Origin: Caballeronia temeraria
GTDB lineage: Bacteria; Pseudomonadota; Gammaproteobacteria; Burkholderiales; Burkholderiaceae
Reading direction: 5' to 3'
Assembly: GCF_001544795.2 (NCBI RefSeq)
Contig: NZ_FCOI02000009.1
Location: 124,001-188,000 of the forward strand
Length of the DNA: 64,000 bases
The notes under the pieces were generated by a model. It was not told the origin of the DNA. It made no database searches and worked only from the letters and a program-made list of their open reading frames with translations. This document shows, in pieces, positions 1-8,748 of the stretch (positions are counted from its first letter, which is position 1; each line of letters starts with the position of its first letter). The translations under genes were made by a program, and so were the position numbers.

Positions 1-242
1 GGATGTTCGAGGCCCGCGGCGAACGCAGTTACATCGAAGCCGGCGGGCGCGATTGGCTTCTGATCTTGCCCCCAGGGTTTCGCCGGCGCGATGTTCACTG
101 TCGGCATCAGCGATTTGTGCGGCGCGGGCAAGGCAGGATTCGGGCCGAAGTCCTGCGCGTAGTCGTCCGCAGTGGCTGCGCCGCTCGCGACCATCAGCGC
201 GAGCGCGATCGTAGACGCACGGAACGTCGGATGTATATTCAA
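1..242 (-). CDS. PQQ-dependent sugar (sorbosone-type) dehydrogenase, N-terminal fragment
   Basis: Only the first 80 or so residues are present; the gene leaves the window on the left. It starts with a signal peptide (hydrophobic stretch ending in SGAATADD), followed by the Pro-rich segment and the PAGFDVTAFAAGLEH stretch that opens soluble periplasmic glucose/sorbosone dehydrogenases with a PQQ beta-propeller. No ATG fits. A TTG at 242 is preceded by CAGGAG six bases upstream, so I chose it. The family oxidises sugars or aldoses in the periplasm, usually with PQQ. A pqqA gene lies 16 kb away. Family call is from the N-terminus only; the substrate cannot be told. Confidence 0.6.
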   Translation of the reverse strand, partial: MNIHPTFRASTIALALMVASGAATADDYAQDFGPNPALPAPHKSLMPTVNIAPAKPWGQDQKPIAPAGFDVTAFAAGLEH

Positions 243-268
243 GCCTGACTCCTGAGCGAGAGGCCGAT

Positions 269-436
269 TCAGCCGCCGCCGATGCCCTGCGTCACCTTGC
301 CGGTGCCGCCGCAGGTCTTGCAGTCGGCGCCGCCGAGTTTGCCCGAGCCATTGCAGTCCGGACACGTATCTTCGCCCGAACCGGGCACGCCGGGTTCGGC
401 TTCGTCGCCGGGATTGAGGGGAGGGTCTTGCGACAT
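269..436 (-). CDS. Small protein with DnaJ-like CxxCxGxG repeats
   Basis: This 55-residue protein has an acidic, Pro/Gly-rich N-terminus and then two CPDCNGSG / CKTCGGTG units, the zinc-binding repeat of the DnaJ central domain, and a GIGGG tail. Four cysteines could bind one zinc ion. There is no J domain, so it is not a full chaperone. The ATG at 436 has GGAG six bases upstream. A second in-frame ATG at 442 would touch the SD and is less likely. It lies 26 bp before the PQQ-type dehydrogenase on the same strand and may be cotranscribed with it. Similar short proteins are common in Burkholderiaceae; no function is known to me. Confidence 0.65.
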   Translation of the reverse strand: MSQDPPLNPGDEAEPGVPGSGEDTCPDCNGSGKLGGADCKTCGGTGKVTQGIGGG

Positions 437-661
437 GGCCATCTCCGAAGTTTGAACGGTTTGAATCGCTTTCACCCTGAGCAAGCGACGTTCCTCGCAC
501 CTTTGCAAGGCTTGCACTCGTCTGGCAGATTTTGCACGCACGCCGCGCTTATCGAAGCGCAGAAGGTTGCTTGATACGCGGATGTCCGTTCTGGTACGCG
601 TGATGCTCCGATCAAGATCGTCACGCGATATTCTGCGCGACGATATAGCCAGGAGGACTTC

Positions 662-844
662 ATGAGCGGAAATCAAAAGCAAACGGGCAATCAGCCTTCG
701 ACGCCCAATCAAGCGAATCCTTCGCAAAAGCAGCACGGTCAGCAGGAAAGGTCGCCTGGGCAACCGCAGCAGGATCAGCAAAGCGGTCAACGACAGCAGA
801 ATCAGCCGTTGCCGCAGCACAAGGGCGGCCAGCGTCAACCTTGA
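662..844 (+). CDS. Gln-rich low-complexity small protein
   Basis: A 60-residue protein made almost entirely of Gln, Asn, Pro, Ser, Gly and Lys, with many QQ and PQ pairs, no hydrophobic core, no cysteine and no signal peptide. It is probably intrinsically disordered. The start is supported by a strong AGGAGG five bases before the ATG. The 225 bp upstream (437-661) hold no other gene and probably carry promoters for this gene and for the divergent Cys-rich protein. I recognise no family. The good SD argues for real translation despite the low complexity. Confidence 0.5.
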   Translation: MSGNQKQTGNQPSTPNQANPSQKQHGQQERSPGQPQQDQQSGQRQQNQPLPQHKGGQRQP

Positions 845-909
845 TTTTTTTCGACGTAGCAGGAAGCAACGCGCGCGGTTTCGTCTCGGCGAATCGGCGC
901 GCGAATCGC

Positions 910-1290
910 TTACGGCTTGCGTCCGAACGCTTCGCGCAAGCGTTTTTTCGCGCGCTCCAGCGTACTTTTGCGAGACTTCGGCAGATTGCGTCCCGCGCGA
1001 TTGATATAGAAGTTGAGCATCGACATCGCCGATTGAAACGGCGATCCCTTGCGGCGCGTGCTGCGTGTCGATGAGCGTTTGAGCGAATCGGCTATTTCCT
1101 GCGCATTGCCGGTCTTGAAGACATCGCGTTGAATGTCCATTGCATCGCTCGTTTCCATCACGTGATGCGACCAGCGACGCGCGGACCGCTCCGGCTTCTT
1201 GCGCCCGCTCGCGAGTGAATGCCGTTGCCGCGTGCTGGGCCGCTTGCCGCTGCTCTTCTTTTTTGCCGCTGTCTTTGCGCTCGTTGTCAT
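910..1290 (-). CDS. DUF3175 domain protein
   Basis: 126 residues. A basic Lys/Arg/Ser-rich N-terminus (about 40 residues) is followed by the conserved DUF3175 core: RRWSHHVMETSDAMD, a short segment with ADSLKRSS, then SAMSMLNFYINRAG and a basic C-terminal helix ending FGRKP. The function is unknown; the charge suggests nucleic-acid or polyphosphate contact, which is inference. The ATG overlaps the stop of the upstream reductase gene by 4 bp (ATGA, 1287-1290), and an AGGAAAGG stretch precedes it, so the two are probably translationally coupled. Confidence 0.8.
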   Translation of the reverse strand: MTTSAKTAAKKKSSGKRPSTRQRHSLASGRKKPERSARRWSHHVMETSDAMDIQRDVFKTGNAQEIADSLKRSSTRSTRRKGSPFQSAMSMLNFYINRAGRNLPKSRKSTLERAKKRLREAFGRKP

Positions 1291-2870
1291 AGCCTTTCCT
1301 CAACGCTCTTTCCGATGTTCGCGATGCGGCGCGCATCGTCGAGCGTGAGCGGCTCGCGCATCGCTTCGGCGAGGCGGCATATGGCGGCATCATGCTCGCA
1401 TGCGACGACCGCGCCCACACGTCCATCCTTCAGCAGATACGCGATGAAATGCTGCGCATCGAGATCGCCGTCTATTTCGATGTTGTCCGGCTCCTGCACG
1501 TATCCAACATAGTCGAAGGTCTTCTCGTAGTGGTACGTCCAGAAGTAGGGCACGCCCACGTACGTGCGCGCGCTGCCGGCCATGTTGTAAGCAGCGACGC
1601 GTGCATGCTGTTGCGCGACGCGCCAATGCTCGATGCGCACGGTCTGGTTCGAGCGCGGCAACGGAAAGCGCGCGACATCGCCTGCTGCATAGAGCGCGGG
1701 CGCGGCGAGCATGGAACGATCGACGTTGATGCCGCCGTCGTCAGTGAGCGCGACGCCCGACAGAAACGACGTCGCGGGATCGACGCCCGTGCCGGCCAGC
1801 ACAAGATCGGCTGCGATCTTTTCACCGGAATCGAGGATCACTTCGCTCACCACATTGCCGCCCCTGAATGCGCTGACATGCGCGTTCATATGAAACGTCA
1901 CACCGTTTTTCTCGTGCAGCTTTTTGAACATCTCGCCGATGCGCTCCCCGAACTGCTTCGCGAACGGCACTTTGCCCGGCGCAACCACGGTCACGTCGAC
2001 GCCGCGCTTCCTCAGACATGAAGCCGCTTCGAGCCCGATGAAACTCGCCCCGACGATCACCGCGCGCTTGCGTCCTTCGAGCGATGCGAGAATCGCGCGC
2101 GCATCGTCACGTGTGCGCAAGAGGTGTACGTGGTCGAGATTCGCGCCGGGCATCGTGAGTGGCTTCGGCACGCCGCCCGTGCAGATGAGCGCGGCGTCGT
2201 AATCGATCTTGTGTCCGCTCGCGAGTTCGACCTGCCGGGTGGCCACGTCGAGATGAACGGCCGGCGATTCGTTGCGCTCGATATCGTGCTTCGCGAAGAA
2301 ATCGGCATCGAGCAAAGAGGGAACATCGTCGGGCGGCATATCGCCCGCGAGCGTGAACTTGCTGAGCGACGTGCGATCGTACGGCTCGCGCGCATCATCG
2401 CCGACGAGCACGACGCGCCCATCGAAACCGGCTTCGCGCAACGCCGAACATGCGGCCGCTCCCGCCGCGCCCGCGCCGACGATGAGCATGGTCCGGCTTT
2501 CATTGGCGCGCTTCTGCGATGTCTCGCCGCGCTCGACGGGCTGCGTGGAGACATACACGTCGCCGTCTCTGATCGTCGCTTCATAGCGTGTCAGGGCTTT
2601 CAATGGCGGCGGCTCGACGAGACTGCCGTCGCTGACCTCGAACGTGCCCTTGTGCCACGGACACACGATGCGCCCATTGCAGATCGCGCCTTCATCGAGC
2701 GGGCCGCCCGCGTGCGGACATTCGGCGGTATAGGCGCGCACGTTCTCGCCATCGCGCACGAGCAGGATGGGGACTTCCTTCGCGTGCTCGCCTTCGCCTT
2801 TGACGCACACGCGTGTGCCGCGCTCGGCGGACAGATCCGCGAGACGCGCGACTTTCTGGGTGGGGGACAT
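1287..2870 (-). CDS. Rieske-type FAD-dependent NAD(P)H oxidoreductase (ferredoxin-reductase family)
   Basis: 527 residues. The N-terminal ~100 residues form a Rieske [2Fe-2S] domain with its CPHAGG and CPWHKG ligands. Next comes a two-dinucleotide-binding reductase: the FAD motif VGAGAAGAAACSAL, the NAD(P) motif VGASFIGLEAASCL and the flavin-closing motif AAGDVARFP. The C-terminal region resembles that of BphA4/AIFL proteins. Such proteins pass electrons from NADH to a ferredoxin or an oxygenase; none is encoded nearby. The ATG at 2870 has GGAG seven bases upstream; an ATG 24 bp further up lacks an SD. It is coupled to the DUF3175 gene downstream. Confidence 0.8.
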   Translation of the reverse strand: MSPTQKVARLADLSAERGTRVCVKGEGEHAKEVPILLVRDGENVRAYTAECPHAGGPLDEGAICNGRIVCPWHKGTFEVSDGSLVEPPPLKALTRYEATIRDGDVYVSTQPVERGETSQKRANESRTMLIVGAGAAGAAACSALREAGFDGRVVLVGDDAREPYDRTSLSKFTLAGDMPPDDVPSLLDADFFAKHDIERNESPAVHLDVATRQVELASGHKIDYDAALICTGGVPKPLTMPGANLDHVHLLRTRDDARAILASLEGRKRAVIVGASFIGLEAASCLRKRGVDVTVVAPGKVPFAKQFGERIGEMFKKLHEKNGVTFHMNAHVSAFRGGNVVSEVILDSGEKIAADLVLAGTGVDPATSFLSGVALTDDGGINVDRSMLAAPALYAAGDVARFPLPRSNQTVRIEHWRVAQQHARVAAYNMAGSARTYVGVPYFWTYHYEKTFDYVGYVQEPDNIEIDGDLDAQHFIAYLLKDGRVGAVVACEHDAAICRLAEAMREPLTLDDARRIANIGKSVEERL

Positions 2871-2955
2871 CACACTCTCCGGTGACTGAAGCATCTGAAG
2901 CGTCAGGCCATGCGAAGAGCGCGGAGCAATTATCGGACCGCGATGAAACGCCTGG

Positions 2956-3810
2956 TCAAAGCGCTTCGGTCACCGCGCGCAGGAACTGCCGCGTGCGCTC
3001 ATGCTGCGGCGCAGAGAAGAACTGCTGCGGCGGCGCCTGCTCGATGATCTTGCCTTGCGAGAAGAAGCACACGCGATCCGCGAATTCCTTGGCGAAGCCC
3101 ATCTGATGCGTGACCATCAGCATCGTCAGATTGTGTTCCTCGCCGAGACGCCGAATCACGTTGAGCACTTCGCCGCATAGTTCGGGATCGAGCGCGGACG
3201 TCACTTCATCGAACAGCATGATCTTCGGCCGCATGGCGAGTGCGCGCGCAATCGCGACGCGCTGCTGCTGTCCGCCCGACAATTGTGAAGGATAGTGCTC
3301 GCACTTCTCCGCGAGGCCCACGAGCGACAGCAACTCACGCGCACGTTCGGTCGCTTCCTTCCTTGAGAGGCCGAGCACGCTCATCGGCGCTTCGATCGTA
3401 TTCGCGAGCGCGGTCATGTGCGGAAAGAGATTGAAGCTCTGGAACACCATGCCGATCTTGCTGCGCACCTGACGAACATGTCGCGGCGATGCGGGTACGA
3501 GCTTGCCGCCGCGCATTTCGTGCGTGAGCGGCTGGCCGTCCACTTCGATGACGCCATCGGTCAACGGGTCGAGCGTCATCAGGACACGCAGCAGCGTGGA
3601 CTTGCCCGAGCCGCTCGGACCGATGATCGCCACCTTCTCGTTGGACGCGACATCGAGATCGAGGCCGTCGAGCACGGTAAGCGCGCCGTAGCGCTTGGTG
3701 ACGTTGCGAAAGCGCACCATCGGCGTGTTCGCACTGGCATCGGCCGCACGGCCAAGCGCCGGGTCGAGGTCTCGTTTCATCTGCTGCTCCTGATATTGAG
3801 TCGCGGTCAT
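2956..3810 (-). CDS. ehuA: Ectoine/hydroxyectoine ABC transporter ATP-binding protein
   Basis: Polar amino-acid family ATPase of 284 residues. It shows Walker A GPSGSGKST, Q-loop VFQSFNLFP, signature LSGGQQQR, Walker B IMLFDEVTSALD and switch VTHQMG. It energises uptake with EhuB, C and D. The chosen ATG at 3810 overlaps the ehuD stop by 4 bp. An ATG at 3780 has a better SD (AGGAG, six bases), so the shorter form is possible. Sequence alone would only say polar amino-acid transporter; the ectoine assignment rests on the divergent enuR-eut-doe genes. Confidence 0.85.
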   Translation of the reverse strand: MTATQYQEQQMKRDLDPALGRAADASANTPMVRFRNVTKRYGALTVLDGLDLDVASNEKVAIIGPSGSGKSTLLRVLMTLDPLTDGVIEVDGQPLTHEMRGGKLVPASPRHVRQVRSKIGMVFQSFNLFPHMTALANTIEAPMSVLGLSRKEATERARELLSLVGLAEKCEHYPSQLSGGQQQRVAIARALAMRPKIMLFDEVTSALDPELCGEVLNVIRRLGEEHNLTMLMVTHQMGFAKEFADRVCFFSQGKIIEQAPPQQFFSAPQHERTRQFLRAVTEAL

Positions 3811-4475
3811 GGCAGCCTCACGCGCCGTTCGAGATGACGCACGCCCGAAGCGAACGTCACGCTGATGATGAGAAAGAAGATCCCGGTCATCGTGATCGGT
3901 TCGAGATAGCGAAAGGTCTCGGAGCCGATGTTCTTCGCCTGCTGCATCAGTTCGACGACAGTGATCGCGGAGAGCACCGGCGTGTCCTTGAACATCGCGA
4001 CGAGATAGTTGCCGAGCGCGGGAATCACCGGGCGAATCGCCTGCGGCAGAATTACGCCCGTATAAGTGCGCCAGGGCTTCAACGACAGCGCGCACGATGC
4101 TTCCCATTGCCCGCGCGCGACGCCATTGAGTCCCGCGCGATACACCTCGGACACATAGCATGCGTAATGGACCGCGATGCCGAGCGTGCCGGCCATCAGC
4201 GCGGACATCGTGAAGCCGTAAAGCGGCGCGACATAGAAGAGGACGTACACCTGAATCAGCAGCGGCGTGCTGCGAATGAATTCGATGAAGAGCGCAGTGG
4301 TCTTCGCGAGCGGCGCGAAATCGCTGCGCCGCATGATCGCGAGAAGAAGGCCGAGCACGAGCGCGATGGCGAAGCCGACGAGCGTGATGCCGATCGTATA
4401 CGCCGCCGCGCGCACGAGTTCGGGCAGGATATGCAGCGCATATTTCACATCGAAGAGTTGACCCAGCGACGTCAT
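3807..4475 (-). CDS. ehuD: Ectoine/hydroxyectoine ABC transporter permease
   Basis: 222-residue inner-membrane permease of the HisM/GlnP family, with about five hydrophobic segments and the cytoplasmic coupling (EAA) loop around ARGQWEASCALSLKPWRTY, which contacts the ATPase. It pairs with EhuC to form the pore. The ATG overlaps the ehuC stop (ATGA at 4472-4475) and its own stop overlaps the ehuA start, so translation is coupled through the operon. Assignment as EhuD follows from the gene order B-C-D-A. Confidence 0.85.
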   Translation of the reverse strand: MTSLGQLFDVKYALHILPELVRAAAYTIGITLVGFAIALVLGLLLAIMRRSDFAPLAKTTALFIEFIRSTPLLIQVYVLFYVAPLYGFTMSALMAGTLGIAVHYACYVSEVYRAGLNGVARGQWEASCALSLKPWRTYTGVILPQAIRPVIPALGNYLVAMFKDTPVLSAITVVELMQQAKNIGSETFRYLEPITMTGIFFLIISVTFASGVRHLERRVRLP

Positions 4476-5155
4476 GATGCAGCCCTCGGAACAGTGCGGC
4501 GGATGGCGACATGACTGCTCACGCGCCGCTCGAACACGCGCATCACGGCGACGATCACTTGCGCAAGCACGAAGTAGATAAGGAGCGTGAGCCCGAAAAT
4601 CTCCGCTGTCTTGAAGGTCGATTCGTCGAGCTGGCGCGCACGGAACGTGAGATCCGAAAGCGTGATCAGCGAGACGAGCGACGTGCCTTTCAACAGTTCG
4701 ATCATCAGGTTCGTTGCGGGCGGCAGTGCGTTGATCATCGCCTGCGGCAGCACGATACGCCGCAGCCGCGCGCTGGCGGGCAAGTTCAGCGCGAGCGCCG
4801 CTTCGTATTGCCCGCCCGGCACGGAGCGCAGCGCACCGCGCAGAATCTCCGAGCCATACGCGCCATAGTGCAAGCCGAGACCGACGATAGCGACCGTGAA
4901 CGGCGTGAGTTGCACGTTGAACGGCGGCAGCGGCAGCACGAAGAAGAGCCAGAACAATTGCACGAGCAGCGAGGTGCCGCGAAACACTTCGACATACACG
5001 TTGCCGATCCAGCGCACGACGCGATACGGCGCGGCGCGCAGCGCCGTCGCGACACCCGCCATGACGATCGCGAGCAGGATGCTGATGACGGCGATCTGGA
5101 TCGTGACGAGCGTGCCCTTCATCATCAAGGGCAAAAGCTCATTGAGGTCACTCAT
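4472..5155 (-). CDS. ehuC: Ectoine/hydroxyectoine ABC transporter permease
   Basis: 227-residue HisQ/HisM-type inner-membrane permease, beginning MSDLNELLPLMMKG. Strong hydrophobic helices alternate with the coupling loop PGGQYEAALALNLPAS. It is the partner of EhuD. It starts 51 bp after the ehuB stop, with a GAGG-like SD, and ends in a 4-bp overlap with ehuD. The usual length for this family is 215-230 residues, so it looks intact. Confidence 0.85.
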   Translation of the reverse strand: MSDLNELLPLMMKGTLVTIQIAVISILLAIVMAGVATALRAAPYRVVRWIGNVYVEVFRGTSLLVQLFWLFFVLPLPPFNVQLTPFTVAIVGLGLHYGAYGSEILRGALRSVPGGQYEAALALNLPASARLRRIVLPQAMINALPPATNLMIELLKGTSLVSLITLSDLTFRARQLDESTFKTAEIFGLTLLIYFVLAQVIVAVMRVFERRVSSHVAIRRTVPRAAS

Positions 5156-5206
5156 GACGGTTCCTCGCTAATGGATGAACGCTGTGCGTCGCTTATACAT
5201 GGATGT

Positions 5207-6061
5207 TTAGCCGGCGCACAGTTCCGGCGCTTTCTTCGTCGTCACATTGGACTTGTCGAAGCCGAAGGGCGCGACCGTCTTCAGATGATCGTCGGTGCCG
5301 AGCCACTGATGCAGTTCCTTGTTCACGGCATCGCGCAGGTCGGTGTCGTCGGGGCGGAACGCGAGCGCGCCATAGCCGGTGTGCTTCGGATCGTCGTTGA
5401 ACTGCTTGAGCGCCTCGACGGTCGAGCCGCCCTTTTCGGCAAGACCCTTCATCGTCAATGCGGTGCCGACGGCTGCATCGGCGCGGCGTGCACGCACTGC
5501 TTGCAATTGCGCGGTGGTGTCCGGAACCTGCAGGATCTGGTCGTCCTTGATGCCTGCCTGACGCGCGTAACCCAGTTCGGCCGTACCTGCCATCACAGCA
5601 AGTTTCGTGTCCGGTTGCTTCGCGACATCGGCATAGCTGTGCAGGTTCCTTGGATTGCCCTTCATGGTCAGCAGCGTGTCGGGAATCTGATATTGCGGAT
5701 CGGCGAACGCCACTTGCTTGCAACGCTCGGGCGTGATGTACATGCCCGCCGCGATCACGTCGAAGCGGCCGGCCTTCAGGCCCGGAATCAATGCACCCCA
5801 TTCGGTCAGCACCGCATCGACCTTCTTCACGCCGAGCTTGGCGAAGACTTTCTTCGCGATCTCGGGCGATTCGCCGGTCACGGTGCCATCGGGCGTCGTA
5901 TAGGCGAAGGGCGTTTCGTTCGCATAGCCGATGCGCACCTCGCCCGTGCGCTGAATGCGCTGCAACGTGGTTTCCGCGCTTGCGCTCGTGGCATAGGCGG
6001 CAAGGCTCGCAGCCGCGACGCACGCCGCCGCCAGCATTCCAGACAGTCGCTTCGTGTTCAT
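5207..6061 (-). CDS. ehuB: Ectoine/hydroxyectoine ABC transporter periplasmic binding protein
   Basis: 284 residues with a classic Sec signal peptide, probably cleaved at SASA-ETT, followed by a family 3 (polar amino acid) solute-binding fold: RTGEVRIGYANETPFAY, the GRFDVIAAGMYITPER stretch, and a C-terminal lobe with GYGALAFRPDD. EhuB proteins bind ectoine and 5-hydroxyectoine in the periplasm. The open frame extends 75 codons further upstream, but the ATG at 6061 begins the signal peptide and has a GGGA-type SD. First gene of the leftward ehu operon, divergent from enuR. Confidence 0.88.
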   Translation of the reverse strand: MNTKRLSGMLAAACVAAASLAAYATSASAETTLQRIQRTGEVRIGYANETPFAYTTPDGTVTGESPEIAKKVFAKLGVKKVDAVLTEWGALIPGLKAGRFDVIAAGMYITPERCKQVAFADPQYQIPDTLLTMKGNPRNLHSYADVAKQPDTKLAVMAGTAELGYARQAGIKDDQILQVPDTTAQLQAVRARRADAAVGTALTMKGLAEKGGSTVEALKQFNDDPKHTGYGALAFRPDDTDLRDAVNKELHQWLGTDDHLKTVAPFGFDKSNVTTKKAPELCAG

Positions 6062-6215
6062 ATCGTTCCCGTAGTAGTGGTGGTTCTCAAGCGTGGTCGA
6101 GTCAGGGCCGTTCAATAGCGGCGAAACGTGCGAGAGGCAGCGGAAACCCTTACTCCGCAGGGCTTTGAAGCGACTCGCAATGCAGCCACCGACGCAGAAT
6201 ACAAAGCCATATATT

Positions 6216-6240
6216 TGTTCCGATTGCTCTAGGACAATTA
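6216..6240. promoter_or_regulatory. Candidate EnuR operator in the ehuB-enuR divergent promoter
   Basis: The 239-bp gap between ehuB and enuR is locally AT-rich and contains TAGGACAAT (6230-6238). It lies in an imperfect palindrome (TTGTTCC to the left, AGGACAA to the right) and in an ATTG-N8-CAAT dyad. The same word occurs twice more at 7705-7736, in front of eutB, and I noted no other copy in the window. That distribution fits the binding site of the MocR-type regulator encoded next to it. Confidence 0.5.
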
Positions 6241-6300
6241 TTTTCACGCGCGCTTTTGGGCCACTATGGCGCATGGAACCAGGCATGCGAGGAGCAGGAC

Positions 6301-7698
6301 GTGAATGAAAAATGGCGCGACGCCGTGCGCACGGTGCAGGGCGTGCAGTCCAAATACAAACGGCTCGTCAAGGCGATGGCCGCCGACATAGAAAGCGGCG
6401 CGCTCGCATCCGGCGAGCGTTTGCCGCCGCAGCGCGAAGTAGCGGCCGATCTCGCGATCAGCGTGCAGACCGTTACCAACGCTTATAAAGAACTCGAAAG
6501 GCAAGGGCTGATTCGTTGCGAGGTCGGACGCGGCAGCTTTGTCAGCGCGCGCGTGACCGAGACGATGTCCAATTACATGCTGGACACCGCCGAGCGCTCG
6601 GTTGTCGATTTTTCGATCGCGCGCATCGTGCATACGCCCGAGCATGACGCGATGTGGCGCAAGGTCTGCGCGACGTTATCGACCATCGAGGATCAGCCGT
6701 GGATACGTGCGTTCAGGCCCATCGCGGGCTTCGACAGTCATCGACAAGCCGGTGTCGAATGGCTCGCTTCGCTCAACATGCCCGCGAAAGTGGAGACGCT
6801 GCTCGTCACCAATGGCGTCGCGCATAGCATCTTTCTTGCGCTTGCCAGCATCGTCGGGCCGGGCGATACGGTGCTCTGCGAAAGCCTCACGGATCACGGT
6901 GTGATCGGCTCGGCGAATGTGCTGGGGTTTACGCTCAAAGGCTTGGAAATCGATGAGCACGGCATTCGTCCGGAGCACTTCGAGGAAGTCTGCGACAGCG
7001 AACGCGTGAGTGCGCTCGTGTGCACGCCGACGCTGAACAATCCCACGGTCGCGATGATGCCCGATTCGCGCCGCCGCGCGATTGCGCGCATCGCGGAACG
7101 CTATGGCGTGTATGTGATCGAGGACGATGTCTATGGCGCGCTGCCCGCGAAGACGCAGACGCCCATCGCGAGTCTCATTCCGGAGCTTGCGTTCTACTGC
7201 ACGAGCATGACGAAGTCCGTATTGAGCGGCTTGCGCACCGGCTTCATGACGGTGCCGCGGCGTCTCGCGTTGCGTGCGGAAAGCGTGTTGCGCGTGAGTT
7301 GCTGGATGGCGACATCGCCCATTGCGGAAGTGACCGCGCGCTGGATCATGGATGGCACGGCGCAACGTCTCGTGGAGATTCAACGCGAGCGGCTCGCGGC
7401 GCGTCAGGCGGTAGTGCGCGAAGTGCTCGGCGAGTATGTGCTCGGGAGTCATCCGAACGCGTTGTCGGTATGGCTGCGGGTGCCCGATGAATGGGAAGCA
7501 GAACGCATCACGCGCGAACTGCGCAATCGCAATATCGCGGTGACGTCGCCCGACCCGTTTCTCGTGCGCGGCGCGGACCGGCCCAATGCGGTGCGCTTGT
7601 GCGTGGGCGCTGAAGTCGGCGAGAGCACGTTTCGCGGCGCCGTGGAAACGATGGGCGAAGTATTCGGACAGTACCCGCACGTGCATGACTTCAACTAA
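6301..7698 (+). CDS. enuR: MocR/GntR-family regulator of ectoine catabolism
   Basis: 465 residues. The N-terminal GntR-type winged helix (SGERLPPQREVAADLAIS ... VTNAYKELERQGL) is fused to a fold-type I aminotransferase domain. The PLP lysine is Lys305 in SMTKSVL; conserved DDVYGA and GLRTGF motifs are present. EnuR (EhuR) represses ectoine uptake and catabolic genes until a catabolic intermediate reacts with its PLP. GTG at 6301 has AGGAG six bases upstream; an ATG 45 bp earlier has none. Autoregulation is likely given the repeats on both flanks. Confidence 0.88.
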   Translation: MNEKWRDAVRTVQGVQSKYKRLVKAMAADIESGALASGERLPPQREVAADLAISVQTVTNAYKELERQGLIRCEVGRGSFVSARVTETMSNYMLDTAERSVVDFSIARIVHTPEHDAMWRKVCATLSTIEDQPWIRAFRPIAGFDSHRQAGVEWLASLNMPAKVETLLVTNGVAHSIFLALASIVGPGDTVLCESLTDHGVIGSANVLGFTLKGLEIDEHGIRPEHFEEVCDSERVSALVCTPTLNNPTVAMMPDSRRRAIARIAERYGVYVIEDDVYGALPAKTQTPIASLIPELAFYCTSMTKSVLSGLRTGFMTVPRRLALRAESVLRVSCWMATSPIAEVTARWIMDGTAQRLVEIQRERLAARQAVVREVLGEYVLGSHPNALSVWLRVPDEWEAERITRELRNRNIAVTSPDPFLVRGADRPNAVRLCVGAEVGESTFRGAVETMGEVFGQYPHVHDFN

Positions 7699-7704
7699 AT
7701 GAAC

Positions 7705-7736
7705 TAGGACAATCGAAAACGATTTTTTAGGACATT
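7705..7736. promoter_or_regulatory. Candidate EnuR operator pair upstream of eutB
   Basis: Two direct copies of the word TAGGACAWT start at 7705 and 7728, 23 bp apart (about two helical turns). Between them lies a perfect palindrome, AATCG-AAAA-CGATT (7711-7724). The site sits in the 80-bp gap between enuR and eutB, so it may be the operator and promoter of the eut-doe operon. Direct repeats plus a central dyad are typical of MocR regulators. Confidence 0.5.
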
Positions 7737-7778
7737 AGACTGAGTTGCATCGATCGTTCAAACGCACCTCAGCCTCAC

Positions 7779-8744
7779 ATGTCCGCACTCACGCTCGCCG
7801 ATGTCTACCGCGCCCGCCAGCGCATCGAAGGCCGCGCGCTCGCAACGCCGCTGGTTCTTTCGCAGTCGCTTTCGCGCATGGCGGGCGTGCCCGTACATCT
7901 GAAGCTCGAAACGTTGCAACCCACGGGCAGCTTCAAATTGCGCGGCGCGACCAATGCGCTCGCGCAGATCGCGGAGCAAGGCTGCAAGCGTGTCGTGACG
8001 GCATCGACGGGCAATCATGGCCGCGCGGTTGCGCATGCGGCGCGCGCGCTCGGCATCGAAGCGGCGGTGTGCATGTCCTCGCTCGTACCCAAGAACAAGG
8101 TCGATGCGGTGGCCGCGCTCGGTGCGCGTGTCGTCATCGTCGGCAAGAGTCAGGACGATGCGCAAATCGAAGCGCAACGTCTCGTGCGTGAAGAAGGCTA
8201 TGCATTCGTGCCGCCTTTCGACGATGAACGCGTGATCGCGGGACAGGCCACCATCGGCCTCGAAATTCTCGAAGCGCTGCCCGATGCGGCAAGCATCGTC
8301 GTGCCCTTGTCGGGCGGCGGGCTTTTCAGCGGCGTCGCTTTCGCTGCGAAGAACATTCGTGCGAGCGTGAAGATGATCGGCGTGTCGATGCAGCGCGGCG
8401 CCGCCATGCATGCGAGCCTCGCGGCAGGCAAGCCCGTGTTCGTCGATGAACTCGAGACGCTCGCGGATTCGCTCGGCGGCGGTATCGGCCTCGACAACCG
8501 GCATACGTTCACCATGACGCGCGATCTCATCGACGATGTCGTGCTGCTCGATGAAATATCGATCTCGCGCGGCATCGTGCATGCGTATCGCGAGGAACGG
8601 CTCGTCGTCGAAGGCGCGGCGGCGGTCGGCATCGCGGCGGTGCTCGATGGCGCGATTCCTGTGGATCGCGGGCCGATCGTCATCGTGGTGAGCGGCAGCA
8701 ACATCGATATCGAAACGCATCGCCGCCTCATTGGAGCAGCCTGA
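7779..8744 (+). CDS. eutB: Hydroxyectoine utilization dehydratase/deaminase EutB (PLP)
   Basis: 321 residues, fold-type II PLP enzyme related to threonine dehydratase. The PLP lysine is Lys53 in GSFKLRGA, and the phosphate-binding glycine loop is SGGGLFSG. Closest family by context is EutB, proposed to eliminate and deaminate a hydroxyectoine-derived diamino acid. The ATG at 7779 has no clear SD. It is followed by eutC after 4 bp. EutA, the racemase that usually precedes EutB, is absent here. A generic serine/threonine dehydratase is the alternative if context is ignored. Confidence 0.82.
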   Translation: MSALTLADVYRARQRIEGRALATPLVLSQSLSRMAGVPVHLKLETLQPTGSFKLRGATNALAQIAEQGCKRVVTASTGNHGRAVAHAARALGIEAAVCMSSLVPKNKVDAVAALGARVVIVGKSQDDAQIEAQRLVREEGYAFVPPFDDERVIAGQATIGLEILEALPDAASIVVPLSGGGLFSGVAFAAKNIRASVKMIGVSMQRGAAMHASLAAGKPVFVDELETLADSLGGGIGLDNRHTFTMTRDLIDDVVLLDEISISRGIVHAYREERLVVEGAAAVGIAAVLDGAIPVDRGPIVIVVSGSNIDIETHRRLIGAA

Positions 8745-8748
8745 ACTC

